This document shows, one piece after another, positions 11,400 through 23,347 of a DNA stretch of 64,000 nt. Each line of letters starts with the position of its first letter. Position 1 is the first letter of the stretch. The translations under genes were made by a program, and so were the position numbers. The notes under the pieces are model-generated. The model was not told where the DNA came from and did not search any database. It saw nothing but the letters and a program-made list of their open reading frames with translations. The stretch is taken from assembly GCA_029718625.1 (NCBI GenBank), contig CM056378.1, forward strand, positions 58,923,027 to 58,987,026, written 5' to 3'. This stretch comes from Synaphobranchus kaupii. Its lineage: Eukaryota; Chordata; Actinopteri; Anguilliformes; Synaphobranchidae.

Positions 11400-13353
11400 A
11401 AACCGTAAATTGGATCTCAGGCATATGGAATAAATCCTCATTCGGCTTGCCATAGCTGTGGGTTGCGCTACCGCCCACTACAATGCGGAAACCTTCGCAG
11501 GGTTGTTCCATTTTGCTGCGCAACACTCCCAATTTATTAGGCCAACATTATATCACGTAGCTACAGTAATACGATAGTAGCTAATTTAATCCTATAGCAT
11601 ATGCTGTAGTCATGCACATGGCTGGATCTACCGACCACGGACCCCGGGGCACGCACGCATGGCCAAGCCCCCCCCCAAAAAAAGAAGAAATTACAAAATT
11701 ACTTCTGTAAATTGATGTGTATTCTGTTTACGTATGAAATGCTAATTACTTATTTATCAATGTGTCAGTCACTGAATGTTCTACTAAGCTACCTTAAATA
11801 TTGATAATTGTGAGAAATTATACAGGCTGATTTATCCTGCGTGCTTTGGCGCATCAACCGCTCCTAATAGTTGTCCCGTTCAGCAGCGCAGACAGCGCAG
11901 CGCTGGATCACTATCAAACCTATCCACTGGGCACTAGACGTCTATTAGATCATCTAAGGAGCCGCTAAATCAAGCATCGAAGATCTCTTTTAGCTCTTTT
12001 TTTAGCCCGACTAAAATGCATCTACAACAGATGTGCCATATAACACATTATATTTAACCATTTCCATATATGTGATTCATTTGTAAGTTCAAAGGGAAAC
12101 AATGTGTTGATCTATTTCACTATAAGTCATTGCTTTGACAAGCGAAAGCTGGTCTACACGTAGACACAATTTAGACACGTATAACGTTTCACTTAAAATC
12201 TCATAAATTGTCCAATGGAAGCCGGGACTTAGCGCCAACAAGAAGATCCGAGGTTCTAGCCTACTTTGGCGGACGAGGTGTCCCGCGCACAAACCCAGAT
12301 ATAACCAAAAATTCAAATCTGGACCTCAAATGCAAATCTGGCCCTGGTTTTCTTTCTCCCAGTAATTAACTGAACAACTAGTGTTACTGATTGGCCGGAC
12401 TGTCTTCACACCTGACTCCCAGGTAAAGGGAGCGTGGAAAACCAGCAGTTCTTGGACCTCGAGGACCATGATTTGAATACCAGGGGCCTAAAAGTTCAAT
12501 AATTCAAATGTTCAAAAACATTTTCACTGGGGTATTGTGAAGTAGGCTATTTGGGCCTTTATTTTTGTTCCAAACTTTGATGCAAGGAACCAAACTACTT
12601 CAGTAGTGAATTGTTGTTTGGGAAATGTTTATTTTGTTATTTAAATGTGAAGTTGCTGTAGGTTAGCCTATTATTGAGATGATTGAACCCCGTCAAACGC
12701 CCCATCAACTGCGCAAACAAGAAAACATTTATTATCTTTATTTAAAGAACATTGAAAGGTAACCTAATTAAGTACGCCTGTGCACTAGACACAATGCAGT
12801 GCAATTTGCATTGCGTGACGGCATAAAAAACAATGAATGCAAAACAATATAAACAATAACATTCACTGCAGAGGTTTAAAGAAGAAGCTGCATCATTCAG
12901 GAATTTCAGAATCGTCACATACAGCTACATAATACGCGTAATGACAAGTTAGCCACAGGGTGCAATTACAGAGCTCATTCTCGTGCATTCAATTTGAAGT
13001 TCATTTTAGATTTATAGAGGAAGGTACGTAAGACAGGCGTACGCTATTTTAAACAAGCGCAGCCCATTTTAGCTAAATAGGCCTCATGCTTATGTCCATT
13101 TAAAGAAATGTGCTGTCAAAGTTAAAGGGGTAAGTAAAACAATATAAATTATTAAAAATGGGTGAACTAGACCATTCACGTTACACGTTCTAGTGAAAAC
13201 TACAATCACTACAGTCAGTGAAAATGCATAGGTTTTTCACTCATTTCCCCCCACCTCCACCAAAGAAACCCAAAAGTGATGTCGCTGCATTATACCTCTA
13301 TGGCATATCCTGACACCTGTTATGGTTCTTTTTTATGCATTATTTAAATTTTA

Positions 13354-13384
<31 letters not shown>

Positions 13385-13860
13385 TTTATCCCCTTGCACC
13401 TTATTATATTCTGTTGCCAATGTACACTTGTTGGGATAGTCTTGGGTCACTTTCAGTTACAAAATTGTTCTCATTCTAAGTGGTTATATATTGTCCATTA
13501 GAATAGATCTAGCTATAGTAGTTCTATTATTGTGTAATTCTATTATTATCTATAACTTAACATGAATACTGCAAATGTTAAGAAAACTGAACAAATTAAT
13601 CGAAAACATTAGTTTATAGAGTTACAAACAGGGCTAGTAACATTTCAGCCAGGGTTGTGGAAATTTTGGTGTAGTAGCCCAGCTGGCTAGTGCCAAAAAT
13701 CCTTAAGATCCACCTGATATTAACCCTTTGATGCGTATGGTCAAAGGTGTTACAGAGCTGAAGCGTAACACCAGTGTTTTTAGAACACAACATGAGTATA
13801 TCTGTTTACGAATGACGCAACTTTTCATTTAAACCTCGTTCTTTCTAGGACTAAACACAC
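11400..13860. other. No gene recognised; simple repeat at about 13352-13387
   Basis: No coding domain or transposon terminus is visible. An (AT)n tract followed by a T run lies at about 13352-13387. The open frame at 12089-12316 on the minus strand has no recognisable domain. Confidence 0.45.
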
Positions 13861-13868
13861 TGGGGCCC

Positions 13869-15045
13869 TCATAGTAGACTGTGGTCCATGGCTAGGGGTC
13901 CCTCATAGTAGAGACTGTGGTCCATGGCTAGGGATCCCTCATAGTAGAGACTGTGGTCCGTGGCTAGGGATCCCTCATAGTAGAGACTGTGGTCCATGGC
14001 TGGGGGCCCCCCATAGTAGAGACTGTGGTCCATGGCTGGGGGCCCCCCATAGTAGACTGTGGTCCATGGCTAGGGATCCCTCATAGTAGAGACTGTGGTC
14101 CATGGCTGGGGGCCCCCCATAGTAGAGACTGTGGCCCATGGCTGGGGGCCCCCCATAGTAGACTGTGGTCCATGGCTAGGGATCCCTCATAGTAGAGACT
14201 GTGGTCCATGGCTGGGGGCCCCCCATAGTAGACTGTGGTCCATGGCTAGGGATCCCTCATAGTAGAGACTGTGGTCCATGGCTGGGGGCCCCCCATAGTA
14301 GACTGTGGTCCATGGCTAGGGATCCCTCATAGTAGAGACTGTGGTCCATGGCTGGGGGCCCCCCATAGTAGAGACTGTGGTCCATGGCTGGGGGCCCCCC
14401 ATAGTAGACTGTGGTCCGTGGCTAGGGATCCCTCATAGTAGAGACTGTGGTCCATGGCTAGGGATCCCTCATAGTAGAGACTGTGGTCCATGGCTGGGGG
14501 CCCCCCATAGTAGAGACTGTGGTCCATGGCTGGGGGCCCCCCATAGTAGACTGTGGTCCGTGGCTAGGGATCCCTCATAGTAGAGACTGTGGTCCATGGC
14601 TGGGGGCCCCCCATAGTAGACTGTGGTCCGTGGCTGGGGTCCCCCCATAGTAGAGACTGTGGTCCATGGCTAGGGTCCCTCATAGTAGAGACTGTGGTCT
14701 GTATCTAGGTACCTTCATAGTAGAGACCGTGGCTAGGGGCCCTCATAGTAGAGACCAGGGCTTGGGGCCCACATTGTAGGGCGGCAGTGTAGTATAATGG
14801 TTAAGGAACTGGCCTTGTAACCGAAAGGTTGCAGGTTCGATTCCCAGGTAGGACACTGCCGTTGTACCCTTGAGCAAGGTACTTAACCTGAATCGCTTCA
14901 GTATATATCCAGCTGTATAAATGGATAATATGTAAAAAAAAAAAATGCTAAAAAGTTGTGTAAGTCGCTCTGGATAAGAGCGTCTGCTAAATGCCTGTAA
15001 TGTAATGTAATGTAATGTAGAGACGGTGGCTATGGGCCCTCCCAT
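13869..15045. repeat. Minisatellite, 36-38 bp units, about 26 copies
   Basis: Units share CATAGTAGAGACTGTGGTCC followed by RTGGCT. Two main variants alternate: one with the palindromic tract GGGGGCCCCCC and one with AGGGATCCCTC. The string ATAGTAGA occurs 26 times between 13869 and 14760. Some units lack GAGA, giving a 2 bp length difference. A SINE interrupts the array at 14779, and a final unit remnant (TAGAGACGGTGGCTATGGGC) follows it at about 15016. Open frames across the array on both strands are products of the repeat, not genes. Confidence 0.95.
14779..15018 (+). mobile_element. tRNA-headed SINE with L2-type tail
   Basis: The head starts GGGCGGCAGTGTAGTATAAT, giving an A-box-like region. 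A perfect RNA polymerase III B box, GGTTCGATTCC, lies at 14834-14844. A body with CCTTGAGCAAGGTACTTAAC follows. The 3' tail GTCGCTCTGGATAAGAGCGT precedes CTGCTAAATG and (TGTAA)n. The tail matches that of the L2-type LINEs at 23.1 and 51.3 kb, which supports mobilisation by such LINEs. It resembles eel-type UnaSINE/UnaL2 tails from memory. Confidence 0.85.
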
Positions 15046-16960
15046 CTGGGCAGATTTGATTTAAATTAGTTATATAATTTTGTGAAATGCATTGAACATA
15101 AACGCAGTACTCAAGTCCATGGGCCCCAGGGCATGTGCCCCGGTTGCCGGTCCATAATACGGCCTTGGTCATACATACTATATTTTTACTATCGTTCATT
15201 TTTGTATGGATGATGAGCTTCCCAGGTTTTTAGCTATAACGTTAGCTAGTTGTCAACTCCAGCTATTTTAGCCAGTTAGATCTTTCTGTGGTCACAGTTG
15301 GCCAGTTTCCGTGGGCTACGCTGTCACCGGCTGGATCGTTTGCCTCGGTGAGAACTAGGATTAAAGCTAACCACTAATTTATCAGACGTAAGTGGAAATA
15401 GTTCAGTCTAGGTTATATGTTGTTGTAGTCTAGGCTAATTGTTTTTATCGTGTTGTGGCTAACCAAGCTTCCCCTCTCGAGGACAAATGAAGTTTATCAA
15501 TCTATCAATCAAGATGAGATATTGTTGTGTGGATATTTGCCTTAAGTTTGGGCCAGGGATAGCCCCGGTAGGCTACGTGTCATCTGTAGGCTAACAGATG
15601 GATACGAGCTGGCCAGGGACAGCCACTGTGGGAGGAGAGAAAACGGGAGAAGTTTTAGCTGTCACACAGTTGTCTGTAGCCTATGCGTGGCAAATTATAG
15701 GTGTATAAAGTAAAAAATTAATTATTCCGACTCCTGTGGATTTCCTGATCACTGATAGCCTATAGAATAACGAGGAAAACAGTCGGCCTACTATCAGTGA
15801 TTTAAGCAATAGATCACGAGAGGGAGTGCGTTATTGGAAATATAAGCACAGCTGTGATGTCGCAGCAAGGTCGAGTTGCGAAGTAGCCTAGCCTCCTCTC
15901 AACAGTGCTTATATCCAATAATGTATGAGCCTCGAGTGATCTATTGCTTTTATACAACAATGTTACCATAAATGTTTAGTAAGTAATGAAAACATATTGA
16001 AACAATAACTTTTGATTAACCCATTCTTTATTTTGGATTCGCCAACTTGCTAGCACCCTGTTGCTGTTGCCATTGTTGTTTATGCTTCCTAGGCAACGCT
16101 CTATAGGTTTATTCTGCGACGGTAATAATTCAATACCCAACTACAGCGCAGTTGTTTCTCTATCCACGGTGCGGATGAGAAGGCTATTACATTCATCCAT
16201 TACATTACTCTTGATATGGATGAAAGTACATGTTTTTTGCGGAATTTCCTTATTCCACTTTGCGAAATAGGCTACCTCCCTGAAGTGGTTTCAAATTTAA
16301 TAATATTATCTTATCCACTAACGTACTGATTAATGAAAGAATAAAGACATGTAACATGGCTTTAGCTTTAGCCTATATGAAAGCATCTCAAATCTTGCCT
16401 AGGGCTTTGAAAGAAAATCTTCTCCAAAATGTTCATGAATAAAACATTTTATCTTAGAAAATGTCTTGTGTGAGGTTGTGTTGAAATGCAGGAAATTAGT
16501 TTTTAAAGGCTCAAAATTTTCTGGGGGAGGACCACTAGACCCCCAACGAGTTTGTTTCCCCATTGTGCCCCACCAACATCACTTGATTCCCCACACAATC
16601 AAAGCAGTCTAGAAACGGCCATGCCACGGTGTCCCCCTTGTGTTCGGTCATCAACGTCCCAATTATAGTAATCTATTCATATTTCACTGAAATTAGAAAT
16701 GAAAACTAATTACAAATTAAAACACGCAAAATTTGTGACGCCGCTTGCGAAACCATTAGTGTATATCCTTATCAGCCTCTCAGTTGTCAATTCAAGTTAT
16801 CATTCTCTGTACAATTTGTTTGTTCCTTTGCGGATGTTAGTTGTCACAACTGTAATGCCAGTCAACCACACGATATAGCCTATTATAATCATGAGGAACA
16901 TTTTCTACCATTATGCTGCTTAAACAGGCGGTGCTTTCTTATCGGCAGGTGTTTTGTGTA
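15045..16960. other. Non-coding DNA with a foldback MITE at about 15804-15954
   Basis: The MITE's left end includes AAGCAATAGATCACGAG and its right end CTCGAGTGATCTATTGCTT. Inner segments also pair (ATTGGAAATATAAGCAC with GTGCTTATATCCAAT), giving arms of about 50 bp in a 150 bp element. No gene was recognised in the rest. Confidence 0.5.
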
Positions 16961-16967
16961 TTTATTA

Positions 16968-18229
16968 TTTGAGTCACTTGGATGTATTTTAAGGCCTACC
17001 TTCAAACTCAGTGCCTCTTTGCTTGACATCATGGGAAAATCAAAGGAAATCTCAGAAAAACCTCAGAAAGAACATTGTGGCACTCCACAAGTCTGGTTCA
17101 TCCTTGGGAGCAATTTCCAAACGCCTGAAGGTATGACATTCGTCTGTACAAACAATAGTAAGCAAGTATAAACACCATGGGACCAAGCAGCCGTTATGCC
17201 GCTCAGGAAGGAGACGCGTTCTGTCTCCTAGAGATGAATGTGCTTTGGTGCGAAAAGTGAAAATAAATCCCAGAACAACAGCAAAGGACCTTGTGAAGAT
17301 GCTGGAGGGATACAAAAGTATCTATATCCACAGTAAAACGAGTCCTATATCGACATAACCTGAAAGGCTGTTCAGCAAGAAAGAAGCCACTACTCCAAAA
17401 CCGCCATAAAAAAGCCAGACTACAGTTTGCAACTGCACATGGGGACAAAGATCTTACTTTTTGGAGAAATGTCCTCTGGTCTGATGAAACAAAAATTTAA
17501 CTGTTTGGCCATAATGACCATCGTTATGTTTGGAGGAAAAAGGGTGAGGCTTGCAAGCCGAAGAACACCATCCCAACCGTAAAGCACTGGGGTGGCAGCA
17601 TCATGTTGTGGGGTGCTTTGCTGCAGGAGGGATTGGTGCACTTCATAAAATAGATGGCATTAGAAATATTATGTGGATATATTGAAGCAACATCTCAAGA
17701 CATCAGCCAGGAAGTTAAAGCTTGGTCGAAAATGGCTCTTCAAAATGGACAATGACCCAAAGCATACTTCCAAAGTTGTGGCAAAATGGCTTAACGACAA
17801 CATAATCAAGGTATTGGAGTGGCCATCACAAAGTCCTGACCTCAATCCAATCGAAAATTTGTGGGCAGAACAGAAAAAGCGTGTGCGAGCAAGGAGGCCC
17901 ACCAAAATTCCAGAAACTTATTGTGAGAAGCTTGTGGAAGGCTACCCGAAACGTTTGACCCAAGTTAAACAATTTAAAGGCAATTCTAACAAATACTAAC
18001 AGAGTGTATGTAAACTTCTGACCCACTGAGAATGTGATGAAAGAAATAAAAGCTGAAATAAATCATTCACTCTACTATTATTCTGACATTTCACATTCTT
18101 AAAATAAAGTTGTGATCCTAACTGACCTAAGACAGGGAATGTTTACTAGGATTAAATGTCAGGAATTGTGAAAAACTGAGTTTAAATGGATTTGGCTAAG
18201 GTGTATGTAAACTTTCGACTTTGACTGTA
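16968..18229 (+). mobile_element. Sleeping Beauty-type Tc1 relic, left end lost
   Basis: From about 16968 the sequence follows the region just upstream of salmonid-type Tc1 transposase start codons (GGCCTACCTTCAAACTCAGT). The right end at 18229 ends GTATGTAAACTTTCGACTTT then GACTGTA, the conserved end of this family. The left terminal inverted repeat is missing upstream, so the element is 5'-truncated and immobile. Confidence 0.85.
17031..17999 (+). pseudogene. Sleeping Beauty-type transposase remnant
   Basis: The start codon context encodes MGKSKEIS, as in salmonid Tc1 transposases. Frameshifts follow within the paired-type DNA-binding domain and the first catalytic region. The 3' part from 17673 is open and carries [11 protein letters not shown], with the second catalytic aspartate, and [11 protein letters not shown], with the glutamate. 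An in-frame deletion removes about 14 residues after RARRPT near 17905, a segment still present in the copy at 39.8 kb. The frame ends in GNSNKY. It is inactive. Confidence 0.88.
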
Positions 18230-19360
18230 TCTTATAGTTGTGGAAGAATTTGAGAGACACATAGGCTATGTCAGAAAAAAAGAGGGAGGTGAGGAGTGGC
18301 CAGGCAGGTTTTTACTGAGCCAAAGCAGGACCAGGTCATCGTTACGTCATGTTGACATTATTACGTGGTGCGATTGTTGTTTAACACTATTTACTTTGGC
18401 CCATTTGACCCAATTTACGTCTAGTTTTTACTAGTGTCATTTAAGTGCCAATATCTCAAAAACTATTCACTGCACATCCATGGTTCAAAGTTTGAATGAA
18501 AGAAGAGGCTTGTACCATTCAGAAATTTCAACAGAATAAATTTATGTCAAAGTGGTCACATACAGTTTATACAAAATACACATAAGAATACAAAAAAAAG
18601 TACAAAATGCCTTGTGTTTTTATAGTTTATCACTGAATATCTCAACGTCAAAGTAGTGGAGCAAGCCAGAATTGCTTATACTAGTGCACTGATATGTTGT
18701 CCACTTGTGTATAGCATTTGGTAAAGATATCTACAGGCTTTCCTTATTCATTTGTATGTTTCCCAAAACGGGGCCCAGGTGTCCCAAAAGGTATCCAAAC
18801 CTCTCCAGATATAAAACATGTGCATATCTTTCTGTCTAGGCATGTCAATCATCAGAAAACTTAATTTTTCTTTTAAAACAGTTTTTGTAATACAAAATGT
18901 TTTGTGTTTATGTGTATGAGGGTATTCTCTTCCAAAGCGTGCCCAAAAGTGCCCAAATACCTCTCCGAAAAGGATTACTTACCCTAATGTTATCCAAGCA
19001 ATCTGCTTTACTTTTAAATTGGCACTGTACTTCAAAATTAGATTTACCAGAGCCCCATAAGCCAGCAGAATAACAGGTTTATCTATAACAAGCCTTCAAC
19101 ATTACTTTTTACAGCAAAAGTAATGAATTATACATCACTTTATTTAGCAAACCTGTCTGTTACCACCTCCTACTCCTAGGTGTCAGGTGGGGGAGGGGTG
19201 TCTTCACTGTCCTCCCTGAAAAAGACAGATTCAAGTACATTACTAAGTAGAATCACTAAAAAATGAGAACACTAATTATCTTAAAAGGACATATGGCAAG
19301 TATTACAATGAAGTGAAAAAAAATAGAAATAAAAAAAAAAATATATATACAAACACACAC

Positions 19361-19400
<40 letters not shown>
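18230..19400. other. No gene recognised; dispersed repeat and (TA)n tract
   Basis: About 18436-18530 is related, in inverted orientation, to 57535-57680 (shared TATTCACTGCACATCCATG). A (TA)n microsatellite at about 19355-19400 runs straight into the Tc1 copy B insertion. Nothing else is identifiable. Confidence 0.5.
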
Positions 19401-19402
<2 letters not shown>

Positions 19403-21022
19403 CAGTCAAGCCGGAAAGTCTGCACACCCCTTTCACCTTCTCCACGTTTTATTACGTTACAGACATATTCTACAATAGATTGAGTTCATTTTTTGTCTCA
19501 AAATTCTACACAAAATAGCCCATAATGACAAAGTGAAAACAGGTTTTTAGACATTTGTGCTAATTTATTAAAAATCAAAATGTTAAATATCATATGTACA
19601 CAAGTGTGCACACCCTTTGATATGACACCCAAAAGTGAGCTGAGGTGCATTTTGTTTCCACTGATACTGCTTGAGATGTTTCTACAACTTAATTGGAGTC
19701 CACCTGTGATGAATTCAATTGATTGGACATGATTGGGGATTGCCAACACCTGCCTATATAAGATCCCACAGTTGACAGTGCATGTCAGAGCAAACTCCAA
19801 GCCATGGGGTCAAATGAATTATCTGCAGACCTCAGAAACAGGATTGTGTCAAGGCATATATCTGGAGAAGGGCACGGAAAAATCTCTGCAGCTTTACAGG
19901 TCCCAAAGAGCACAGTGGCCACCATCATTCGTAAATGGAAGAAGTTTGGAACCACCAAGAATCTTCCTAGACCTGGCCGCCCGGCCAAACTGAGCAATCG
20001 GGGAAGACGGGCCTTGGCCAGGGAGGTGAGCAGGAACCCGAGGGTCACTCTGACAGAGCTCCAGCGTATCCTTGTGGAGATGGGAGAACCTTTCAGAAGA
20101 TCAACCATCCAGGCAGCACTCCACCAATCAGGCCTTTATGGTAGAGTGGCCAGACGGAAGCCCCTCCTTAGTAAAAGGCACATTACAGCCCGCTTGGAGT
20201 TTGCCAAAAGGCACCTAGAGGACTCTCAAACCATGAGGATCAAGATTATCTGGTCTGATGAAACGAAAATTGAACTTTTTGGCCTGAATCACGTCACGTC
20301 TGGAGGAAACCAGGCACCGCTCATCACCTGGCTAATACCATCCCTACAGTGAAGCATGGCGGTGGCAGCATCATGGTGTGGGGATGTTTTTCAGCAGCGG
20401 GAACGGGGCGACTAGTCCTGATAGAGGGAAAGATGAATGCAGCTAAGTACACCGAGATCCTTGAAGAAAACCTGCTCCAGAGTGCTCTGGACCTCAGACT
20501 GGAGCGAAGGTTTACCTTCCAACATGACAACGACCCGAACAACAAAGGAGTGGCTTCGGAGAAAGTCTGTGCATGTCCTTGAGTGGCCCAGCTAGAGCCC
20601 AGACCTGAATCCAATTGAGCATCTGTGGAAAGAGCTGAAAATGGCTGTGTACCAACGCTCCCCATCCAACCTGACGGAGCTTGCAAGGATATGCCAAGAG
20701 CAATGGGCAAAAATGTCCAGAAACAAGTGTGCCAAGCTCGTAGCTTCTTTCCCAAGACGCCTTGAAGCTGTAATCGCTGCCAAAGGTGCAGCAACCAAGT
20801 ATTAGGCTAAGGGTGTGTACAGATATGTAACCCCTAAATAACCTATTTTTGTCAATAAAATAAAATAGCATATTTTCTAAAAACCTGTTTTCACTTCGTC
20901 ATTATTGGCTATTGTGTGTAGATGAGGCAAAAAATGAACTCAATCTATTGTAGTATAAGTCTGTAACGTAATAAAACGTGGAAAAGGTGAAAGGGGTGTG
21001 CAGACTTTCCGGCTTGACTGTA
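19401..21022 (+). mobile_element. Tc1-family transposon, copy B
   Basis: Both termini are complete: TA then CAGTCAAGCCGGAAAGTCTG on the left, and its reverse complement then TA on the right. The element is 1.62 kb and inserted at the edge of a (TA)n microsatellite. The terminal repeats extend about 200 bp inward with an internal direct repeat, as in IR/DR Tc1 elements. It is the same family as copy A at 2159-3764 in the opposite orientation. With both ends intact it could in principle be mobilised by a transposase supplied from elsewhere, which is an inference. Confidence 0.92.
19804..20805 (+). pseudogene. Tc1-like transposase, frameshifted (copy B)
   Basis: The gene begins MGSNELSADLRN and is open to 20352, covering the helix-turn-helix DNA-binding domain and the first catalytic motif (WSDETK). 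Relative to copy A, a 4 bp deletion near 20288 (within FGLN...VTSGG) shifts frame. Reading resumes at 20349 with [11 protein letters not shown] and QHDNDP. A second deletion near 20540 removes the KHTAKR codons. A CAG-to-TAG stop at about 20592 lies just before [11 protein letters not shown]. The frame closes at ...KY stop, 20805. Three separate lesions make it dead. Confidence 0.9.
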
Positions 21023-21029
21023 TATACAC

Positions 21030-22013
21030 ACGCACACGTATATACATTAAAAAATCTTATATCCACAGTACGTCTGATATTAGCACCAACATAATTAGCA
21101 ATCGTAGCTAACTAGGATTTATGAATTAGTTTGTCAGCTTGCACAAACTAAATTACATTATTATAATACTGTAATGTCTTGACTGAACCGTGAAATAAAG
21201 TACTGAGAATGGATGTAGTTTCATGCGTGAATTCAACAACTAGCCCTTGTGTTGGTTGCAACACAAAAAAAACTGCGAATGAACGCTACAAAACAAACCC
21301 CCTTAGCAGGCTATGAGCTCCTCTCCAGCCTGTGACAACATAGAAGCTAACTAGCGAACTTCTGCGAGAATCCATTTATCACCAAACTAAAAATACTCTA
21401 GATAATAGCGCTCCATACTGTTGATGATTATGATGATGATGATGATGATGATAATAATAATAATAATTTGTATTATATATTTTTAAAAACACTTACATGT
21501 CCAGGCACGGTTGCATGCCACAGAGTCATGCCCGAGGACTGACTTCTTCATCTCCGGAATAACTGCATAACCAGGTATCACATTTGGTTGATTAAACATG
21601 TTTATCAAGAGATTTTGTAGAAAATTAAACATATTTATACAAAACCGGAAGTACATCAGTTGTATGCATACTGAAGTGAGCACGGGAAAAAAACACCTAA
21701 TGCTTATTGCTACAACTTTTCAATAATATACCATTGTTCCTGAATCGGATCTTGATTTTTTAGCGTGTTGAAACGGTACCAAGAGTTTTTGTGATATGCA
21801 TTTTATTGCATGTGACTGCGGCGAGGTGAAGGCTGTAAACGGTGGGTTGGGCTATTAGCACCCTGCTGCTTTATGGCCCTGCAGTGTAACCTGAGAGCTG
21901 ATAAGCATATAAATGAATGTGGTCGCAGGCTGTGACTGTTTTTAACAATTTTGCGTCTAAATTTCCGTGTTTTATTAACATTTTAATTTAGAATTTAAGA
22001 GAAATATGAACAT

Positions 22014-22045
<32 letters not shown>

Positions 22046-22050
22046 GAACA
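21030..22050. other. No gene recognised; simple repeats
   Basis: A (TGA)n/(TAA)n tract lies at about 21425-21467 and an (AT)n tract at about 22013-22038. No coding domain was recognised. Confidence 0.5.
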
Positions 22051-22144
22051 TCATATTGCCATCTTGTGGTACATTTAGGGGTGGGAATCGAGAACCGGTT
22101 CCAGTCAAGCTTATCAATTCTATTATCGATTCCAGCATGTATTC

Positions 22145-22899
22145 CTGACATCTCTGAGTGGATGTCTAGCCATCACCTGAAGCTCAACCTCGACAAGACC
22201 GAGCTGCTCTTCATGCCATACAAGACCTCCCCGCTCCTAGACCTGTCCATCACCGTTGACGGAACCATGGTGACCGCCTCCCGCTCTGCAAGGAACCTGG
22301 GGGTGGTCCTGGACGATCAGCTGGACTTCAAAGAACACATCAGGGCAACGGCACAGTCCTGCAGGTTCCTCCTGTACAACATCAGGAGAATTCGGCCGTA
22401 CCTGACCACTTACTCCACCCAGACCATGGTCACCTCACGCCTGGACTACTGCAACTCCCTTCTCGCAAGCCTACCAGCCTGCGCCATTCTGCCCCTACAA
22501 CTGGTCCAGAATGCGGCTGCTCGGCTTGTGTTCAACCTCCCGAAGTTTTCGCACGTCACCCCCCTGCTGAGGTCACTCCACTGGCTGCCGGTTGTGGCCA
22601 GGATCAGGTTCAAAGTTCTGACCCTGGCCTACACTGCAGCCAAAAGTTCAGGCCCCTCCTACCTACAGGACTTAATCCAGCACTACGCTCCTGCTCGACC
22701 ACTTCGCTCTGCTGCTGCAGGGCGACTTGCACTTCCCTCCCTCCGTGTTAAAGGCTCCCGCTCGTCCCGACTGCAGAGCTTTTCCACCCTTGCTCCCCAG
22801 TGGTGGAATGAACTCCCCACTCTGCTGCGCTCAGCTGAAACACTGTCTGTTTTTCGGCGTGGTCTGAAAACGCACTTTTTCAGACTCCACCTCGACTAA
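22145..22899 (+). pseudogene. L2-type reverse transcriptase, C-terminal fragment
   Basis: About 250 codons remain open with no stop, coding for the region after the RT active site to the ORF2 C-terminus. The conserved order is SSHHLKLNLDKTE (thumb-side block), [46 protein letters not shown], and the closing KTHFFRL. The endonuclease and catalytic palm are missing, so it has no enzymatic activity. The intact C-terminal frame suggests a fairly recent insertion. Confidence 0.85.
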
Positions 22900-23166
22900 A
22901 ATTATACCTATAGGGCCATTCTATAGTATTCACTTCCTGTTTTCTATTTAACTTGTGTTTTTTTTTTGGTTATTCTATAGTTCAGAATGTATAGCTGACT
23001 GTGTGTACTTCTCATGTTTATTACTAGGGATAGCTCCTACGCTGTGAGAAAGCTGTGCTTTGTCGGATTTGCTTTGTAGTCGCGTCAATGACCTTCAATA
23101 TGCACTTATTGTACGTCGCTTTGGATAAAAGCGTCTGCCAAATGATTGTAATGTAATGTAATGTAA
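22145..23166 (+). mobile_element. 5'-truncated L2-clade LINE with (TGTAA)n tail
   Basis: A C-terminal reverse-transcriptase frame to 22899 encodes [48 protein letters not shown] and FFRLHLD in the order seen in L2-clade ORF2 proteins. The catalytic YADD block is upstream and absent. The 3' UTR ends GTCGCTTTGGATAAAAGCGT then CTGCCAAATGATTGTAATG repeats. This tail is shared with the SINE at 14.8 kb. The open frame that appears to start at 22066 is a chance fusion with hAT terminal sequence. Confidence 0.88.
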
Positions 23167-23347
23167 TTATAAAAAATTGGGACGCATGCGTCCCACCACT
23201 AGGGGGCCAAAGTCCATAGGAACCTATTCCTACTCATTCCAAAATCGCATGGCTTGTTGGCTAGGTGCAGTAGCCTAAGCTCATGTTTACCTGGCTGAAT
23301 GTTGTCATTTTTTCATCTTTGGTCATACTGCCATCTTGTGGTACATT

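Noticed and set aside
13989..14580. Open frames on both strands across the minisatellite
   Set aside because: Units mostly keep frames open by composition. The proteins are monotonous copies of the repeat with no independent support.
14779..14860. Functional tRNA gene
   Set aside because: A and B boxes are present, but the sequence continues into a SINE body and L2 tail and does not fold as a full tRNA by eye.
22066..22144. Apparent N-terminus of the 277-codon LINE frame
   Set aside because: These codons translate a hAT terminus and start at GTG. True LINE homology begins at about 22145.
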